Below, piece by piece: positions 1 through 11,845 of a stretch of 64,000 bases of DNA. The stretch spans positions 284,191,836 to 284,255,835 of the forward strand of contig OZ010792.1 in assembly GCA_963932465.1 (NCBI GenBank), in the 5' to 3' direction. The DNA comes from Maratus speciosus. Lineage: Eukaryota > Arthropoda > Arachnida > Araneae > Salticidae. The notes beneath the pieces are model-generated. The model had not been told where the DNA came from. It was given only the letters and a program-made list of their open reading frames with translations, and made no database searches. Position numbers and translations under genes: made by a program. Position 1 is the first letter of the stretch. Every line of letters begins with the position of its first letter.

Positions 1-350
1 CACATTAAATCAAAATTGACGTTTCTAAATTCATTAGATTTTGCCTATCAGAAAATTTATTAAAATAAACGTCAAAAGCCTGTGTTCTTAGATTTTAAAC
101 AGTTTTTATTGCATTAATTTCGTTACCTTAAAAAATATTTTTTAGAATTCTCTTCATTTTTTTAAAGTAAAATTATGAATAAGAAAATGCAAAGACAAAA
201 TTAATTACTAATCCATCCCCACCCCAATATCTCATTTTTTATAATATTATTCATAATTTTAGTTCACGTTAAATCAGAATTGACGTTCCAAAATTCACTA
301 GATTTTGTCTACCAGATGGTTTTTTAAATAAACGTCTTAAGCTCTTAAGC
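1..350. repeat. Diverged direct repeat pair (about 85 bp each)
   Basis: The opening 85 bases recur at 265-350 in the same orientation, sharing stretches such as AATTGACGTT and AATAAACGTC. The spacing is about 264 bp. No coding sequence is visible here; it is intronic or intergenic AT-rich DNA. Confidence 0.6.
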
Positions 351-630
351 GATAGTCTTCAAATGACTAATTAGTGAATTAACAAAAAATTTCTGCCTGA
401 TAAGTGATTTTTAATTATTTAAAAATTAATTATTTCGCAAAAAAAGTGTATATATATGTTGTTTGTTATGATTCGCAAATTATTAAAATGCAATAAAAGT
501 TCAGCGATAATGAAAAATTCTTCTATATTTTTGGTTAATAAAGACTTAAAATAATTTTTTATACTTCATTATCCCTTGATTAGTTTTCAGCTTTACAAAT
601 CTTACTGAAGTATGAGATGATTTTTATAAA

Positions 631-844
631 AGTAATGCAATTCATTTAAAACACTAGTAATAATTTTAATCTAGGTTCTATATTTTATTATTTTTTGTTA
701 ATAAAATTCTAGATTTAAACTTCAGCATTGAAAAGCTAGTAATGCAATTCATTTAAAACACTTGTAATAATTTTAATCTAGGTTCTATATTTTATTATTT
801 TTTGTTAATAAAATTCTAGATTTAAACTTCAGCATTGAAAAGCT
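631..844. repeat. Tandem duplication, 107 bp x 2
   Basis: The unit beginning AGTAATGCAATTCATTTAAA at 631 starts again at 738 with almost no change, so the two copies lie head to tail with a 107 bp period. A third short match follows near 870. The copies are nearly identical, so the duplication is recent. Confidence 0.85.
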
Positions 845-994
845 TACAAAATCAAATGAATGATTTTTATAAAAGTAATGCAATTAATGCAACTCATTTA
901 AAATATTTCTTATAAATAATGCACTGAGGTGCAATATATTGCATTTACAAAATAAATCTATATATATATGCTTAAAAAAAAATGCTGACTGCTT

Positions 995-1063
995 CAAAGA
1001 GGACAGACCTCGCGACCTATGCATTGCGAGGCGCGCACTTAACCGACTGAGCTACGGAAGGAT
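995..1063 (-). pseudogene. tRNA-like relic (tRNA pseudogene or SINE head)
   Basis: Read on the minus strand, a 7-base acceptor-like segment is followed by TAGCTCAGTCGG, a good polymerase III A box, then an anticodon-arm-like region and a short GAGG/CCTC stem where the T arm should be. The B box (normally GGTTCGANTCC) is damaged. An A-rich tract lies just beyond it on the + strand. It is too degraded to be a working tRNA gene; a tRNA-derived SINE head or tRNA pseudogene fits best. Confidence 0.5.
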
Positions 1064-2391
1064 CGTAAACTTTGCACTAAACGTTGATCAGAAGAAATTA
1101 AGCGCGTGAATACACTAGACGCAACTTCGGTGAAATTCCCATAAATGGTGGAAAAATATAGTCCGATTTTTCATGCTTATTATAAAACGAATAAGAGTCT
1201 TCCTGGAAACACACATGGTCTTATTCGGTTCACCTAAAATAGATTTATATTATATATTAATTTTAATAAGATCATTTTCGGAGGGAAAAAAAAGTGAATT
1301 AAAAATAAAATTAGAGTTTTCCCAGAAAAAAGAAAAGTGTTATTCACCTCGTCTTAATCAGATTTATATTATCTATCAATTTAAAAAAAATCGTTAGAAC
1401 TGTTTTCGAGATTTTAAAATTAGGAACTTCTTACATACCTTACGAACGCTTTCGCTTTAAAAATGGCTATTTAGATCTCAAAATATACTGCACGTAGAAA
1501 TGTAAAAATTTCAGTATACGATTAGACTGCAGATATAAGACTGTTCTAGAAAAATCAGAACAATAGGACTTATATCTGCGGAGATATTAAAAGGCGGCTT
1601 TTCGCGTTTTCTTTGATGTCGAGTTAGCCGTATATATGAGTTCCGCCTTCTACGATACAATTTTAGGCTTAAGGCTGCGTCACTCGCAATACTACCGTCT
1701 TCCATGATGTCATTTTTGTTGCCCAAGTTAACTTTTAGGAAGTAAAATTGTACCCTAAATGTTTTATTTTATAACTCATTAATTGTAAAAGATACAAAAA
1801 AGTTTAAAAATAAAACTACATTTAAAAAAATTAATTATATTGAATTTTAACAGAATGTCAGTGGTTAATAACATTTTGTGAAAAAAAATAAACCCCAGAA
1901 TACTACACTTTATTTGAAGATTCTTATTTTATTTTTAATGAAAATACAGTATTTATATTTCTTGTATATAGAGCTGTGCAAAGTGATGTCACGAACAGGT
2001 TTTTGCTGCTGCTGTAGGACAGCTATTGCACCTTTATCAAAGCTTTTTCTATTTGTGTGTCCTACAGCTTTTTTCATAGTTCACTGCTGTAAATATAAAT
2101 AAAGAATAGAGTAAAGTTTGTAGTTTCACTAACAATAAAATAAAAGTTACCAGATTTTCTAAAAAATGTTATTAATAATGTCTCTTTAAAAAAAAATTTA
2201 AAAACTTTTTTTAAATATTTTTTAAAATGTTATTAACAATTGACATTGTTAGTATTCTATAGAACTAACAAAAGAAATAGTTTTATCCTTTTTTTCATCT
2301 CTCCCTCTTATAATTAATGAATTAAATAACATAAAAAGTATTTTGGGGAAATTACCTTGTTAAAGTGAATTTGGGCAAAAACAAAGTGTTA
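1064..2391. other. AT-rich non-coding stretch
   Basis: No gene recognised. The only structure I see is an imperfect hairpin at 1529-1579, with arms GCAGATATAAG and CTTATATCTGC and an inner GTTCT/AGAAC pair. Short open frames here have no family resemblance. Confidence 0.5.
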
Positions 2392-2566
2392 CTGTAATTT
2401 CGCGCATATCCGTTGCACCTCAGATTACTCAATCTCCTACCAGAATTTATTTTCAATAAAATGTCACTTACTTCTGCTTAGCACTTATTTGACTTCTTTC
2501 TTTCAATAAAATTTTTGGTTTGAAAAAGACTTAACTGAGCCATGGCATATATGCGGGTAATTACGG
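2392..2566. mobile_element. 175 bp MITE with TA target duplication
   Basis: The ends are inverted (CTGTAATTTCGCGCATAT at the left, ATATGCGGGTAATTACGG at the right) and flanked by TA at 2390-2391 and 2567-2568, as in the Tc1/mariner/pogo group. A second copy with the same ends and similar core lies at 32080-32271. It has no coding capacity and depends on a transposase encoded elsewhere. Confidence 0.75.
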
Positions 2567-2905
2567 TACATTATAGACAGATAAAACATTGTTTTAAGCA
2601 CCAGAATGTTTCCAACTATTTGAGACTAGTTTCAGTAGCATTCAGTGCAACCAGTAAACCCATGCTGAAAACTAGGTCTAAAACTAGTCTGCAATAGATA
2701 GAAATGTTCTTGTGCTTAAAACTTTTGTTCCTACATTTGCGGTGCCAAGTATCATCTTAATTTTCATGTGTTATTAAATACCTTCTGTGAATGCTACATA
2801 TCCCGAAATTTTCATAAAATTTTGAGTTTCTAGGTTTGAGACCTTCCCTTTTTATTATTAAAGGATAAAATCAAATAATGAAACTAAATTGAAATATATT
2901 TTCAG

Positions 2906-3045
2906 GTTTTAGCTGATTATAATAAATCTGCATCTTGTTTTGAAAATACACTCAAAATTCAACCTGATTTTGAGAGTGCTGAGCAGAGATACCATGCCGT
3001 AAAGTGCCACAGCAAACTTGAAAAGGCCTTGGAAGCACAACACAT
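2906..3045 (+). CDS. TTC17: TTC17 internal exon (TPR region)
   Basis: This 140 bp exon is bounded by a TTTCAG acceptor and an AT|GTAAGT donor. It is open in phase 0 from GTT at 2906. The peptide includes LADYNKSASCFENTLKIQP, a TPR helix pair, and ends LEKALEAQH, which I recognise as the segment of tetratricopeptide repeat protein 17 that precedes its SLQRTL coiled stretch. The codon is split after two bases and is completed by the first base of the exon at 36883, whose peptide continues the same protein. TTC17 is a large TPR protein conserved across animals and reported to act in actin polymerisation and ciliogenesis. Earlier exons lie to the left of the window. Confidence 0.93.
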
Positions 3046-3669
3046 GTAAGTCATAATATTCAGCAAGAAAATTTAAAAACTACTTGCTTCTTTAGTCTTT
3101 TTTTTATATGTATACTACAGTAAATGTTTCTGGAATCCTAAATTTTTCATCTGGAAGATATTAAAAGCTTTATAATTTTTTAAACATAGTCAAGTGTTAC
3201 TAATCTCAATATCATAGTCCAAAAAAGTTAAAAGAAAAGATCAAGTGAAATGCTATGTGTAATTAAGTGTGAAAGTTATATTGAATCTTTTGTTTATTGT
3301 ATGTTTATGTCAAATATAGTGATGAAATGGAAATGAATAGATTTTTGTTCTTATGAAGCATTTAAAAATATCATTACACATTAAAGTGTTTCATTTCTTA
3401 TAAGATTTTTTTTCTGTTGGTATTCTTTCTATTGTTTGGGAATATTTTTGCAATATTTTGTTGTTGCTTAATCATCATTTTTCTTATTTAATGTCTGTCT
3501 TTAAATTGTGAATTTTCAGTTCATAATTACTTTGTGGGGTGGATTTATTTACTGTTAGTTTTTATGAATGTACTGACAAAATTTGAAATTGGCTTATTGT
3601 TAATCAGAGTAGAAATCACCATATTTTTTTGTGCATTCTATGCCTTTATGTAACATATGCATTGGGGAA

Positions 3670-4069
3670 AAAATATATATATATGTGTCATTCCATGTCA
3701 AATCACCCAGAGCATGGCACCCACCATCACCAATTTTGATAAAATTCAGTGAATTTGTAGAATTTTTATTGCTGATTCAAAAAATATCAATCATATTGAA
3801 ATTGATCAAGCATTAGTTATGTGCTTTTAAATATCTTCCAAGATGGCTGACATGCCGCCATTTTGAATAGCACATGTGACAACATAAAAGTCTATAACTC
3901 CTTTCAGGTTTAACTTAGAACTTTCAATTTTTTTTTTTGTTTTTTGTTTTTTGTTTTTTTTTTTTTTTTGTTTTGTTTTGTTCAGAATAAAGTAAATTTT
4001 CATTTAAAGACATTTTTGTGCAGCTGATTCTATTAAAATGCTGTCAGGAAATGACTTTTTGTCATTTTT
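3670..4069. other. Repeat-like non-coding DNA and T-rich tract
   Basis: It begins with TCATTCCATGTCAAATCACC, which looks like a dispersed arthropod repeat end, followed by AAGATGGCTGACATGCCGCC and a T-rich run at 3929-3982. It may be the left part of the element that carries the pseudogene at 7779-9316, but no matching right end was found. Confidence 0.35.
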
Positions 4070-4764
4070 AGGTGCGTTCGTAATTATATAAATACGTAGC
4101 ACCTATAGTCGTCGTTCAGTCCGTCCGTCCGTCTGTCCGCATATAACAGAGCAAAAACTACCCAACCGAATGGTCTGAAATTTGAAATATAAGATTGTTG
4201 CAAAATTTTGTCGAGCCATTTCAGATTTTATGAAAATCGGATGTATAGTTTAATTACAGGGACAGTCAAAAGTTTTTCTTTACATTACGGCCAATGGGAA
4301 AAATTATTGCAAGTGCATTTTAATGATGTTACAGCCTTCCGAATGGTCTGAAATTTTAAAGATATAATTGTTGCAAAATTTTGTCAAGCCATTTCAAATT
4401 TTAGGAAAATCAGATGTATAGTTTAATTACAGGGACAGTCAAAAGTTTTTCTTTACATTACGGCCAATGGGAAAAATTATTGCAAGTGCATTTTAATGAT
4501 GTTACAGCCTTCCAAATGGTCTGAAATTTTAAATATATAATTGTTACAAAATTTTGTCGAGCCATTTCAAATTTTAGGAAAATCGTATGTATAGTTTAAT
4601 TACAGGGACAGTCAAAAGTGTTCGGGGAATGGGAAAAAATTATTGGGAGTGCATTTTAATGATGTTAAAGACTATGGACTTTATGAAGTGCAAAAAATTA
4701 TACATTCAGTACAATATGGGGTGCAAAAAATAATTATAAAACTTGTTATAGTACGAACGCACCT
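4070..4764. mobile_element. TIR element with 173 bp tandem core
   Basis: The perfect 13 bp inverted ends are AGGTGCGTTCGTA (4070-4082) and TACGAACGCACCT (4752-4764). Just inside the left end is a CCGTCCGTCCGTCTGTCC tract. The core is three copies of a 173 bp unit starting at 4168, 4341 and 4514, the third one eroded. There is no open frame of note. A related fragment (ACAGGGACACTCAAAAG, then ATTACGGCGG) lies near 51724-51760. The superfamily is unknown, and no clear target duplication is visible (CATT-like on both sides). Confidence 0.75.
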
Positions 4765-4991
4765 CATTTGCCACGTTTGATGAGCAATTTCCAACTTGTT
4801 TTAATTAGAAAAGGGTGTAACTTCAATGGCTGATTTCCCCCTTCAATTCTCATCTAATTTCATAAATAGGCAGCTCAAAGTGTGTTTTGATGCCTGATAA
4901 AAAAATTTTAAGGGGCAGTTCACCGGTATTTTGTTTAAAGAAGAATTTAAAATTTTACTGACCTTCCAAAAGAAATGGAAAGCACAGTATA

Positions 4992-5030
4992 ATGTTTGAT
5001 ATTTCTTTTATTAACAGAAATATCAAACAT
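4992..5030. repeat. Perfect 15 bp hairpin
   Basis: The arms ATGTTTGATATTTCT and AGAAATATCAAACAT are separated by 9 nt. It is isolated in AT-rich DNA and its role is unknown. Confidence 0.7.
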
Positions 5031-5265
5031 CTTTACATATAAAAGTTTTATAAGGTTTTATCTTACATAAAGATTTTTTATATATATAAAATGTAACTAA
5101 AAAGAAGGGGAATCTCACAAGAAAGCTAATAATTAATTCTTGCAAGACAGAAATATTTTCATGATAAATTGAAATCTACTGCAAAGTTTCAGTAAATTAT
5201 TAAAAAGGAAATGATGATAAAATTACAACTCTTAAATATAAAATACGGTAAGTAAAAATTATCGT

Positions 5266-7155
5266 AGGGTAACTCTAGGATAGATGGCCATAGTTTTTAA
5301 AGATCGAAATAAAAATTCTTAGAATGCAAATTCAAGAATTATTTATGCATATTTAAAATTCTTATACATATACTCATGATATTTTAGGCAAAAAATAACT
5401 AAATATTGAAAACAAATTTGAAATTAAAATGGCAAATGGCCATCTCTCCTTAAATCCGAGGAGAGATGGCCATCCAATACATAGGGGTCATCCATATATG
5501 ATGTCACACTTTTTTTCAGTATTTTGACCCCCCAGTATTTTTGTCACAAAGTGTCACACTTCACTATACCCCCTCCCCTCCTCTTGTCACATGTCATGCT
5601 ATATTACATAAACATATACTTGCAGTTCAAAATCAAAGTACTTTGTTATAGATCATATTTCAAATTTTATTTTGAAACTTTTAACTATGTGTTTTAACGA
5701 CATTTGTGAGCATAATAATAAAAATGATCCGTGTACTTATTTTGTATGAAATAAGATTAAGATTTACGAACAAAAAGCATAATTAATATACAATAGTAAT
5801 AAAATATTAATATGAAAGAACAATTAAAAACAGTAGTATTTTGGAATTTGAAATGGAATTTAATATATTTGGCTTTAAATGTTATCTTTGCTGTATGAAC
5901 ACAAAATACTTTAATTTCAAAATAACTTTAAAATTTAATCTGCTGATTTTTAATGATTTTATTTTAACCAAAATGTGTGATGTCACACTTCTTCTTACCC
6001 CCTCCAACCCCCTTGTCACAAACTGTCACAATTTCATGAACCCCCCTACCCCCCTCCAAGCGTGACATCATTGTGGATGACCCCCAAGAAAGAAAAAGCA
6101 AATTTAAATAGCAAAAAAAATAACACATTTCATATAGTTAATCATGAAAAACATATAGCAATTTGTAAAGATGCATTTATATGATGGAAAATGGGTGAAT
6201 AAAACTTGAATAAACAAAATTTGAAGTATAATTTCAATACTTCACTTTTCGTAAAATCTTACCACATGTTTGGCAAAGGTCTTGATAATTTGTACACGCT
6301 TCATGAAACCACTTCAGGTACTATATGCATTGTATCCAGGCATTCTTTTTTGAAGTGATACGACCAACACACTGATTCTAATCCAATTCTATTTACTCGG
6401 AATCTGTAGATCTGATAATTTAAATGTATTTCGTTTTTTCGCTACTGGAATTGTCATGTTTTTTTTCTCTCACGTTAATTGTAGATTTATTACGTTAATT
6501 TAGTTTTATTTATCAACATTATCAGTTTCTGTTATGAAAATTTCCGACATTTTGCAGTATTTTCTGAAACACATAAATCGTTAGTTCTTATTACATTATT
6601 ATTATTAAAATATATATATTAGTTAAAATTTAAATAATTATATCAATTAATATATTTATGAATGTAAATGTTATATATTTATTTTAAATTTAATTAAATT
6701 TAAATTTAATAATAATTTAAATTTAATAATTTAAAATCATCACTCCTTATAATTTTGAAATATTGATTAAAGATAGCCATCTCTTCTTAATTTCATGTAG
6801 CCATCTCCTGAAATTGAAGGACTGATGGTCGCCCAATTTAAAGCCTCAACAGCCATTGTACCTCTTTATTTTAGTCGTAGAAGTAAAGATTAGATTATAT
6901 AAGTGCCTTAAAAGCCCATATAGTAAAAAATATATATAACGTACGTACTGCAAAACATTCAGATACCCAAGTTAAAAAAGTATCCAACCACTTAATTAAT
7001 TAAGCATTAAAATTACACTTATTTTTATAATAGAAAAACACAACTGCACGCCGCAATAAATTCGTTGAACTTCCTCATACGAACAAAGTTTATGTTGCAA
7101 TCAATGACCAAGTTTTCGAGATATTTAGACTGGCCATCTATCCTAGAGTTACCCT
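5266..7155. mobile_element. 1.9 kb DNA transposon with perfect 25 bp TIRs
   Basis: The left end 5266-5290 (starting AGGGTAACTCTAGGATAGAT) is the exact reverse complement of 7131-7155. No transposase frame survives. Copies of the terminal motif ATGGCCATCTCTCC recur inside (about 5434-5475, as a hairpin with GGAGAGATGGCCAT, and around 6776-6830), in the manner of subterminal transposase-binding repeats. A second TIR element sits at 5484-6084. No target duplication is obvious. Confidence 0.85.
5484..6084. mobile_element. Nested 601 bp TIR element (GGGGTCATCCA ends)
   Basis: The ends GGGGTCATCCATATATGATG and CATCATTGTGGATGACCCC are inverted, and the subterminal GTCACA/C-rich segments also mirror each other. 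Coding capacity is negligible. It lies within the 5266-7155 element, so it inserted later. Confidence 0.75.
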
Positions 7156-7778
7156 GCTTTAAAATTATACAAAATAACATTTAGCACATGCACCGTAAAA
7201 ATACTATTAAAGATATATCTACATTCAAAGTAAATATTATAGTTTAAAAAAATAACTCTGTTGTATTTGTATTAATATTGCAGTTCAAAGTGTGTTTTGA
7301 TGCCTGTTAAAAAATTTTTAATGGTTGATTCAAAAGTTTAAAATTTAGTTTTAAAAAAATTATATATTCGCTTTCACTTTTTAAAATCATTTTTTAAATG
7401 TACATAAAATTTAAACTGTAATTATTGTCGAATTATAAATCCAAAATTGCTGACGAAAATATGAAATTTCTAATTAATTAATTGCTAAAATGATCTAATT
7501 TGGCTGATTTATTACCAGAATTTTCTAGAAGACAGGATTTTAACCAATAATATCACTTTGGTTTGCCAGAAGGCTTTGTTTTCAACCAATCATATAGATT
7601 TACTTACCAGAAAGAGATTTTCCATGAATCAGACTTACATACCAGAAGAAGAATTTTTCAATCAATCAGATTAAGCAGAATTTTGCAACTTGTTATGCCA
7701 ATCTGTTAAAAAAAGATTAGAGTTTCTCTTTTGATCTTATAACTAGTTAGATGTTTTCTTTTTGATAAACAAAAAAAT
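7156..7778. other. AT-rich stretch with a short direct repeat
   Basis: The segment TCAAAGTGTGTTTTGATGCC at about 7283 repeats one at about 4875 in direct orientation with matching flanks, so the two flanks of the 5266-7155 element share a roughly 40 bp repeat. Nothing else is recognised. Confidence 0.45.
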
Positions 7779-9316
7779 GTGCAGTATTGTTTAAATATTA
7801 ATAATACAAATTGTGATCTAAATAATATTCTTGCTATTTCTGAGTTGTCCACCCAAAATAAAGAACTTCTTGCATTAAGATGCAATTTACAAGATAGGGA
7901 AAACTCAACAATATGCTTTGTTCACAGAGAACACTTTCTGCATATGTATAAAATTCGGCAAAAGAAATGTGATTTATTTAATCTTCATCCTAACAAGACC
8001 AAGAAAGCATCCTTACGCGTGCTAAGTGTGGATCAAGCTAAGAATTACAAGCATAAGCTACATAATGATGCCATTCCTGGTAAGAAACTATGTTCAACTT
8101 GTAGGAGAAAATCAACAGCTTTGCTGGAAGCACATGCAAAAGAACAGAAAGACTCATGTCAATCCACTGATTTTTCTGAAGAATTTATATCTAATATGGA
8201 TCAGAAAGAAAAAGATCACATAAAGCTTAATGAAAGTTTAATTTCTTGTGGAGTATCGCCACTAAGGTTACATGCAATTTCTGCAAACAGGAAAGTATCT
8301 GCTGTGAAAAGAAAATTAAAGCAAGCAAAAATTGCCTTGCAAAAGAAGGTTGCTTGTACCCTTGATTTGGAAGAGAAAGTTCTTCAGAATGAAAACAGTA
8401 GATGTGATGAAGAAAATAAAATCAAAAGAAAAGCTTCAGAATTTGACTGATTAATGGAGATGGTGAAAGAAAAGCTCCCACAAATTAGTCACAGAGAAAA
8501 AATTCAATTGTTAACTTTGATTCCTGAATCATGGTTAAGGAAGAAAATAATTGAAACCTTTAATGTAACTGAGTATCAAGTTAGACTCTCTAGAAAACTC
8601 CTGCAAGAAAAAGGTTTGTTAACTCTACCAGATATTAGAATTGGGAAGAGGTTATCTCAAGACACTATAAAATCTGTGAAAGATTTTTATGAAGATGATG
8701 AATTTTCGCTTCTCATGTCTGGTCAGAAAGATAAGGTCAGCATAAAAAAAAATGTCCTTGTTCAAAAAAGGCTTCTTCTTTGCAATCTGAATGAACTGTA
8801 TGTCCAATTTTGATCGAAATTTCCTATCAATAATAAAATTTGGTTTTCAAAATTTCTGACCTGCGACCTAAGCATTGAGTCTTAGTTGGAAGTTCTGGCA
8901 CACATTCTGTTTGCGTATGTACAATCCATCAGAATGTTCAGTTGCTTATTGCAGCTGCAGGGATTGAAGAAAGATATCAAGATTTAATACAGAAATTGGC
9001 TTGCAATTCTAATAATAGGGATTGTATGTTACATATATGCAGCATTTGTCCCAAGAAAGATGTTCTTGAAGATTTTTTAAAGTTAAAATTTCCGGACTTT
9101 CAACCTGAAGATACAGTTGAATATAAACAGTGGGTATCAATTGACAGAGTAGATTTAACATCACATACATCTACTCTGGTCGATTTCATTCATCTTATTC
9201 TTAAAAAGATTGAAAAGCTTATGTGGCACTTATGTGGAATTCCAGAAGCAGTTTTTCCAATAGGTTACTTTTTTTTAGTAATAATAAAAAATGAGATGTC
9301 TGACTTACTGCTATGA
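7779..9316 (+). pseudogene. Decayed orphan mobile-element-type ORF
   Basis: One frame runs 7779-8813 with in-frame TGA at 8448 and 8811. After a frameshift near 8850 it continues to about 9240, with a further TGA near 8875. Recognisable blocks in order are a paired-cysteine region (KKLCSTCRRKS), a charged coiled-coil-like stretch, QKRLLLCNLNELYVQF, a damaged LRPKH...GSSGTHSVCVCTIHQNVQ block and a C-terminal YKQWVSIDR...STLVDFI block. I know this set of blocks from multicopy uncharacterised proteins in arthropods and cnidarians. I do not know a biochemical function; a mobile element origin is inferred from copy number elsewhere. The stops and frameshift make it non-functional. Confidence 0.7.
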
Positions 9317-9788
9317 ATAAATGTGTTTGTATCTAGTGGAACAACTAGTGCAACTAGCATCCAGTGCTTTTAGTGATGCCTCCAGTGTTTTAATAAGCAC
9401 CAAGTGCGCAAAACATAAAATAAGGAAATAAAATTGAAAGATAAAGGGAACAAATTTTTAATAAACCAGTTTTGTAATTTTTCATCAATATTACAAAGGT
9501 TAATTATTTTTTATCAATTATCTTTACTTTAAATTGCTATTATGTAGATATATTTTTAATAGCATTTTTACTGTGTATGTGCTAAAGGTTAATTTGTATA
9601 ATTTTAAAGTACAATAATTATTACTTTACTGTATTTTTTATTTAAGAGTTATAATTTTATCATATTTTGTATAATATACAAGTATGATTTTGCTATAAAA
9701 TGTGACTATTTATAGAATTTTTTCCATCATTTCTTTTTCAATTCCTACTATTTCACACTCTCCCTATATTTATTTATTTATATATTTA

Positions 9789-10115
9789 CTAGGGGGCTCT
9801 GCCCCCTGCAAGCTATGCTCGCCAACCCCCGTTCAGACACCGCAGAATCTAAAATCATGCTAATTTGATCGGTTTTTAAAAGATTAAACATTGAATTATA
9901 ATGAAAAAACCTATAGCGATCTCCCTGCAAACAAGTTTCCATTCAATTCCCTTTGATTGCGAAAATTTAAGGCAGAATCAGTTGCTGTTAAGACATCCAA
10001 TGGTTGTTTTTGTGTTTGATTAAAGAAGATCAGTTAAACATTTGAAAAGAAGGTAAAATAAAATGAATTAAGTAAACAGATTCTTTGCTGACTGGTATTT
10101 TTTAACAGCATTATA
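9789..10115 (-). mobile_element. Helitron 3' end, diverged, truncated
   Basis: Read on the minus strand it ends GGGGGCAGAGCCCCCTAG followed by T, that is, a GC hairpin plus the CTAG terminus of Helitrons. Inward similarity to the full Helitron at 25771-26989 extends about 325 bp (GGAGATCGC, TTCAAT, ACAGCA...TGATT blocks) and then stops. Confidence 0.8.
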
Positions 10116-10167
10116 AAACAATTGATATAATACAATTTACTACAATTACTTCAATTTACTGCTTTAT

Positions 10168-10372
10168 CCCCATCAAGGACGGTGGTTCATTTTTGAACCA
10201 CTTAATTTTAATTCTTAAACGCCACATTGGCACCAGAATATTGGAATGAAAATTTTTCTTTTATTCGCAAGTGAACAAAAGCATTTTCGTATTTCGAAAT
10301 TTGTTTGTAAATTCCGGTGCCATTCACTGATTTCAACATTTTACGAATAGAAGTACCTTGCCCCTGAAAGGG
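10168..10372 (-). mobile_element. piggyBac-like MITE, copy A
   Basis: The right end CCCCTGAAAGGG is followed by TTAA (10373-10376). The left end is an eroded TTAT followed by CCCC. It is the reverse-oriented relative of the cleaner copy at 12799-12986, sharing TACGAATAG, TTTGTAAATTC and CTGGTGCCA-type blocks. It is non-coding. Confidence 0.65.
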
Positions 10373-10877
10373 TTAAATGCATATTAATGTATTTATTATT
10401 TTAAAGTTTCCTTTCTCTTTTAATATTCACGGTAAATACAATTTTCAAGACATAATTTTCAATATTTTCCTGCTTTTAACACGTAACTCATTTAAATAGT
10501 AATTTTAAAGTTTTTTTTTTCCGTTTTTAATAGCCATGTGTAAATAAATTTGTAATCGTTAGGAAATATTATTCTTTGCGCTACTTTTAGAATTAAAAAC
10601 AATTTCTATAATAATAGCCTAAGTCATGTGACTATCATCAACAGTTCCTTCACTTTTCATAAGAAGGTTTCCATTTTGATTAAAGAATCAAAGTTATTTT
10701 TTCGAATAAAACTACACAAAAGTTGCCATGATCACAAAGAATTTTTGGTACTTTTATGTTAACCGGGTTCAAATCTTACCAATAGCTTTTTTTTGGTACT
10801 TTTCCGTTATATGGACACCATGCCAAAATGTATGCTAATGCACCAACTATTTCAACCCTAATTCTGAAAAGGATTTT

Positions 10878-11175
10878 TGGTACTACTTAGTTATCCCGTC
10901 GACCAAAAATCTATCGCCAAACTATAAGATTAAATGCCACTAATGGTTGATCGTAAATGTCACATTCACTTGACTTTAAGCAAGTTACACGTGTTAACGT
11001 CATCAAGTGATTTTTATTTTGACGTTTTATTTGTATTTTTATTAATGTTATACTAATTTATTTGTTCTTTCATTATTTAAAATAAACATTATGTCAATTT
11101 GTATAATTTAGCGAGTAGTTTTGGCGATTTATATAATTTGGCAAAATTGGTTGACGGGATAACTAAGTAGTACCA
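10878..11175. mobile_element. 298 bp MITE with 29 bp TIRs
   Basis: The left end TGGTACTACTTAGTTATCCC and the right end GGGATAACTAAGTAGTACCA match over about 29 bp with one mismatch. GATTTT flanks both ends as a possible 6 bp target duplication. A truncated second copy starts at 11596. There is no coding sequence. Confidence 0.75.
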
Positions 11176-11388
11176 GATTTTTATTGTAAACCATGCGAAA
11201 CATTGTGATTTGCTATTATTTGCTATACTTTATTGTATAACAGTTATTTGTTTACTTATTTTAAGTATATATTTGTGATTTAGTAAAATAATTCGTAAAA
11301 GTCTGTAGTTTCCAAATGTTATATTTTTAAAAGGCTCACTTTACTATCGACAGTGTTTTTTCTTTTCTTTTTCAAATGTTTCAATTCA

Positions 11389-11550
11389 CGTGATTTTCAT
11401 TTTGCGCCGACTATTACGCTTGGCAACAATGGTGTCCGTATAATGGAAATGTTCCATTTTTTTTTTAAACGTGATTTTCATTTTGTGCCGACTATTATGC
11501 TTGGCGACAATGGTGTCCGTATAATGGAAATGTTCCATTTTTTTTTTAAA
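11389..11550. repeat. Tandem duplication, 81 bp x 2
   Basis: The segment starting CGTGATTTTCATTTTG at 11389 repeats at 11470 with few changes. Both copies end in a T run. It creates a repeated pseudo-ORF of no apparent meaning. Confidence 0.8.
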
Positions 11551-11595
11551 CTCGTAAGTTAGCATTTTTTTATTTTTCGAGTGGTAATTTAAAAC

Positions 11596-11845
11596 GGTAC
11601 TACTTGGTTATCCCTATGACCAAAAATCTATCGCCAAATCATATAAGATTAAATGTCAATAATGGTTGATGGTAAATGTCACACTTGACTGTAAGGAAGT
11701 TACATGTGTTTACGCCATCAAGTGATTTTTATTTCGATGCTTTATTTGTATTTGTATTTTTATACTAATTTATTTCATTATTTAAAATAAAAATTACTTT
11801 TCAACTTGTATAATTTGGCAATTTATATAATTTGGCTAATTGAAA
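11596..11845. mobile_element. Second, right-truncated copy of the 10878 MITE
   Basis: GGTACTACTTGGTTATCCC and the following GACCAAAAATCTATCGCCAA match the left end at 10879. Similarity continues through the TTGGC...TATAATTTGGC region, but the right inverted end is missing. Confidence 0.65.

Noticed and set aside
995..1063. Functional tRNA gene
   Set aside because: B box and T arm are damaged and the anticodon stem does not pair.
1878..2102. 74-codon frame with Cys-rich stretch
   Set aside because: No splice context or family match; internal inverted TGTCCTACAGC/GCTGTAGGACA pair suggests a repeat.
7779..8450. 223-codon frame as an active gene
   Set aside because: The same protein continues past its stop with two more stops and a frameshift, so it is a pseudogene.
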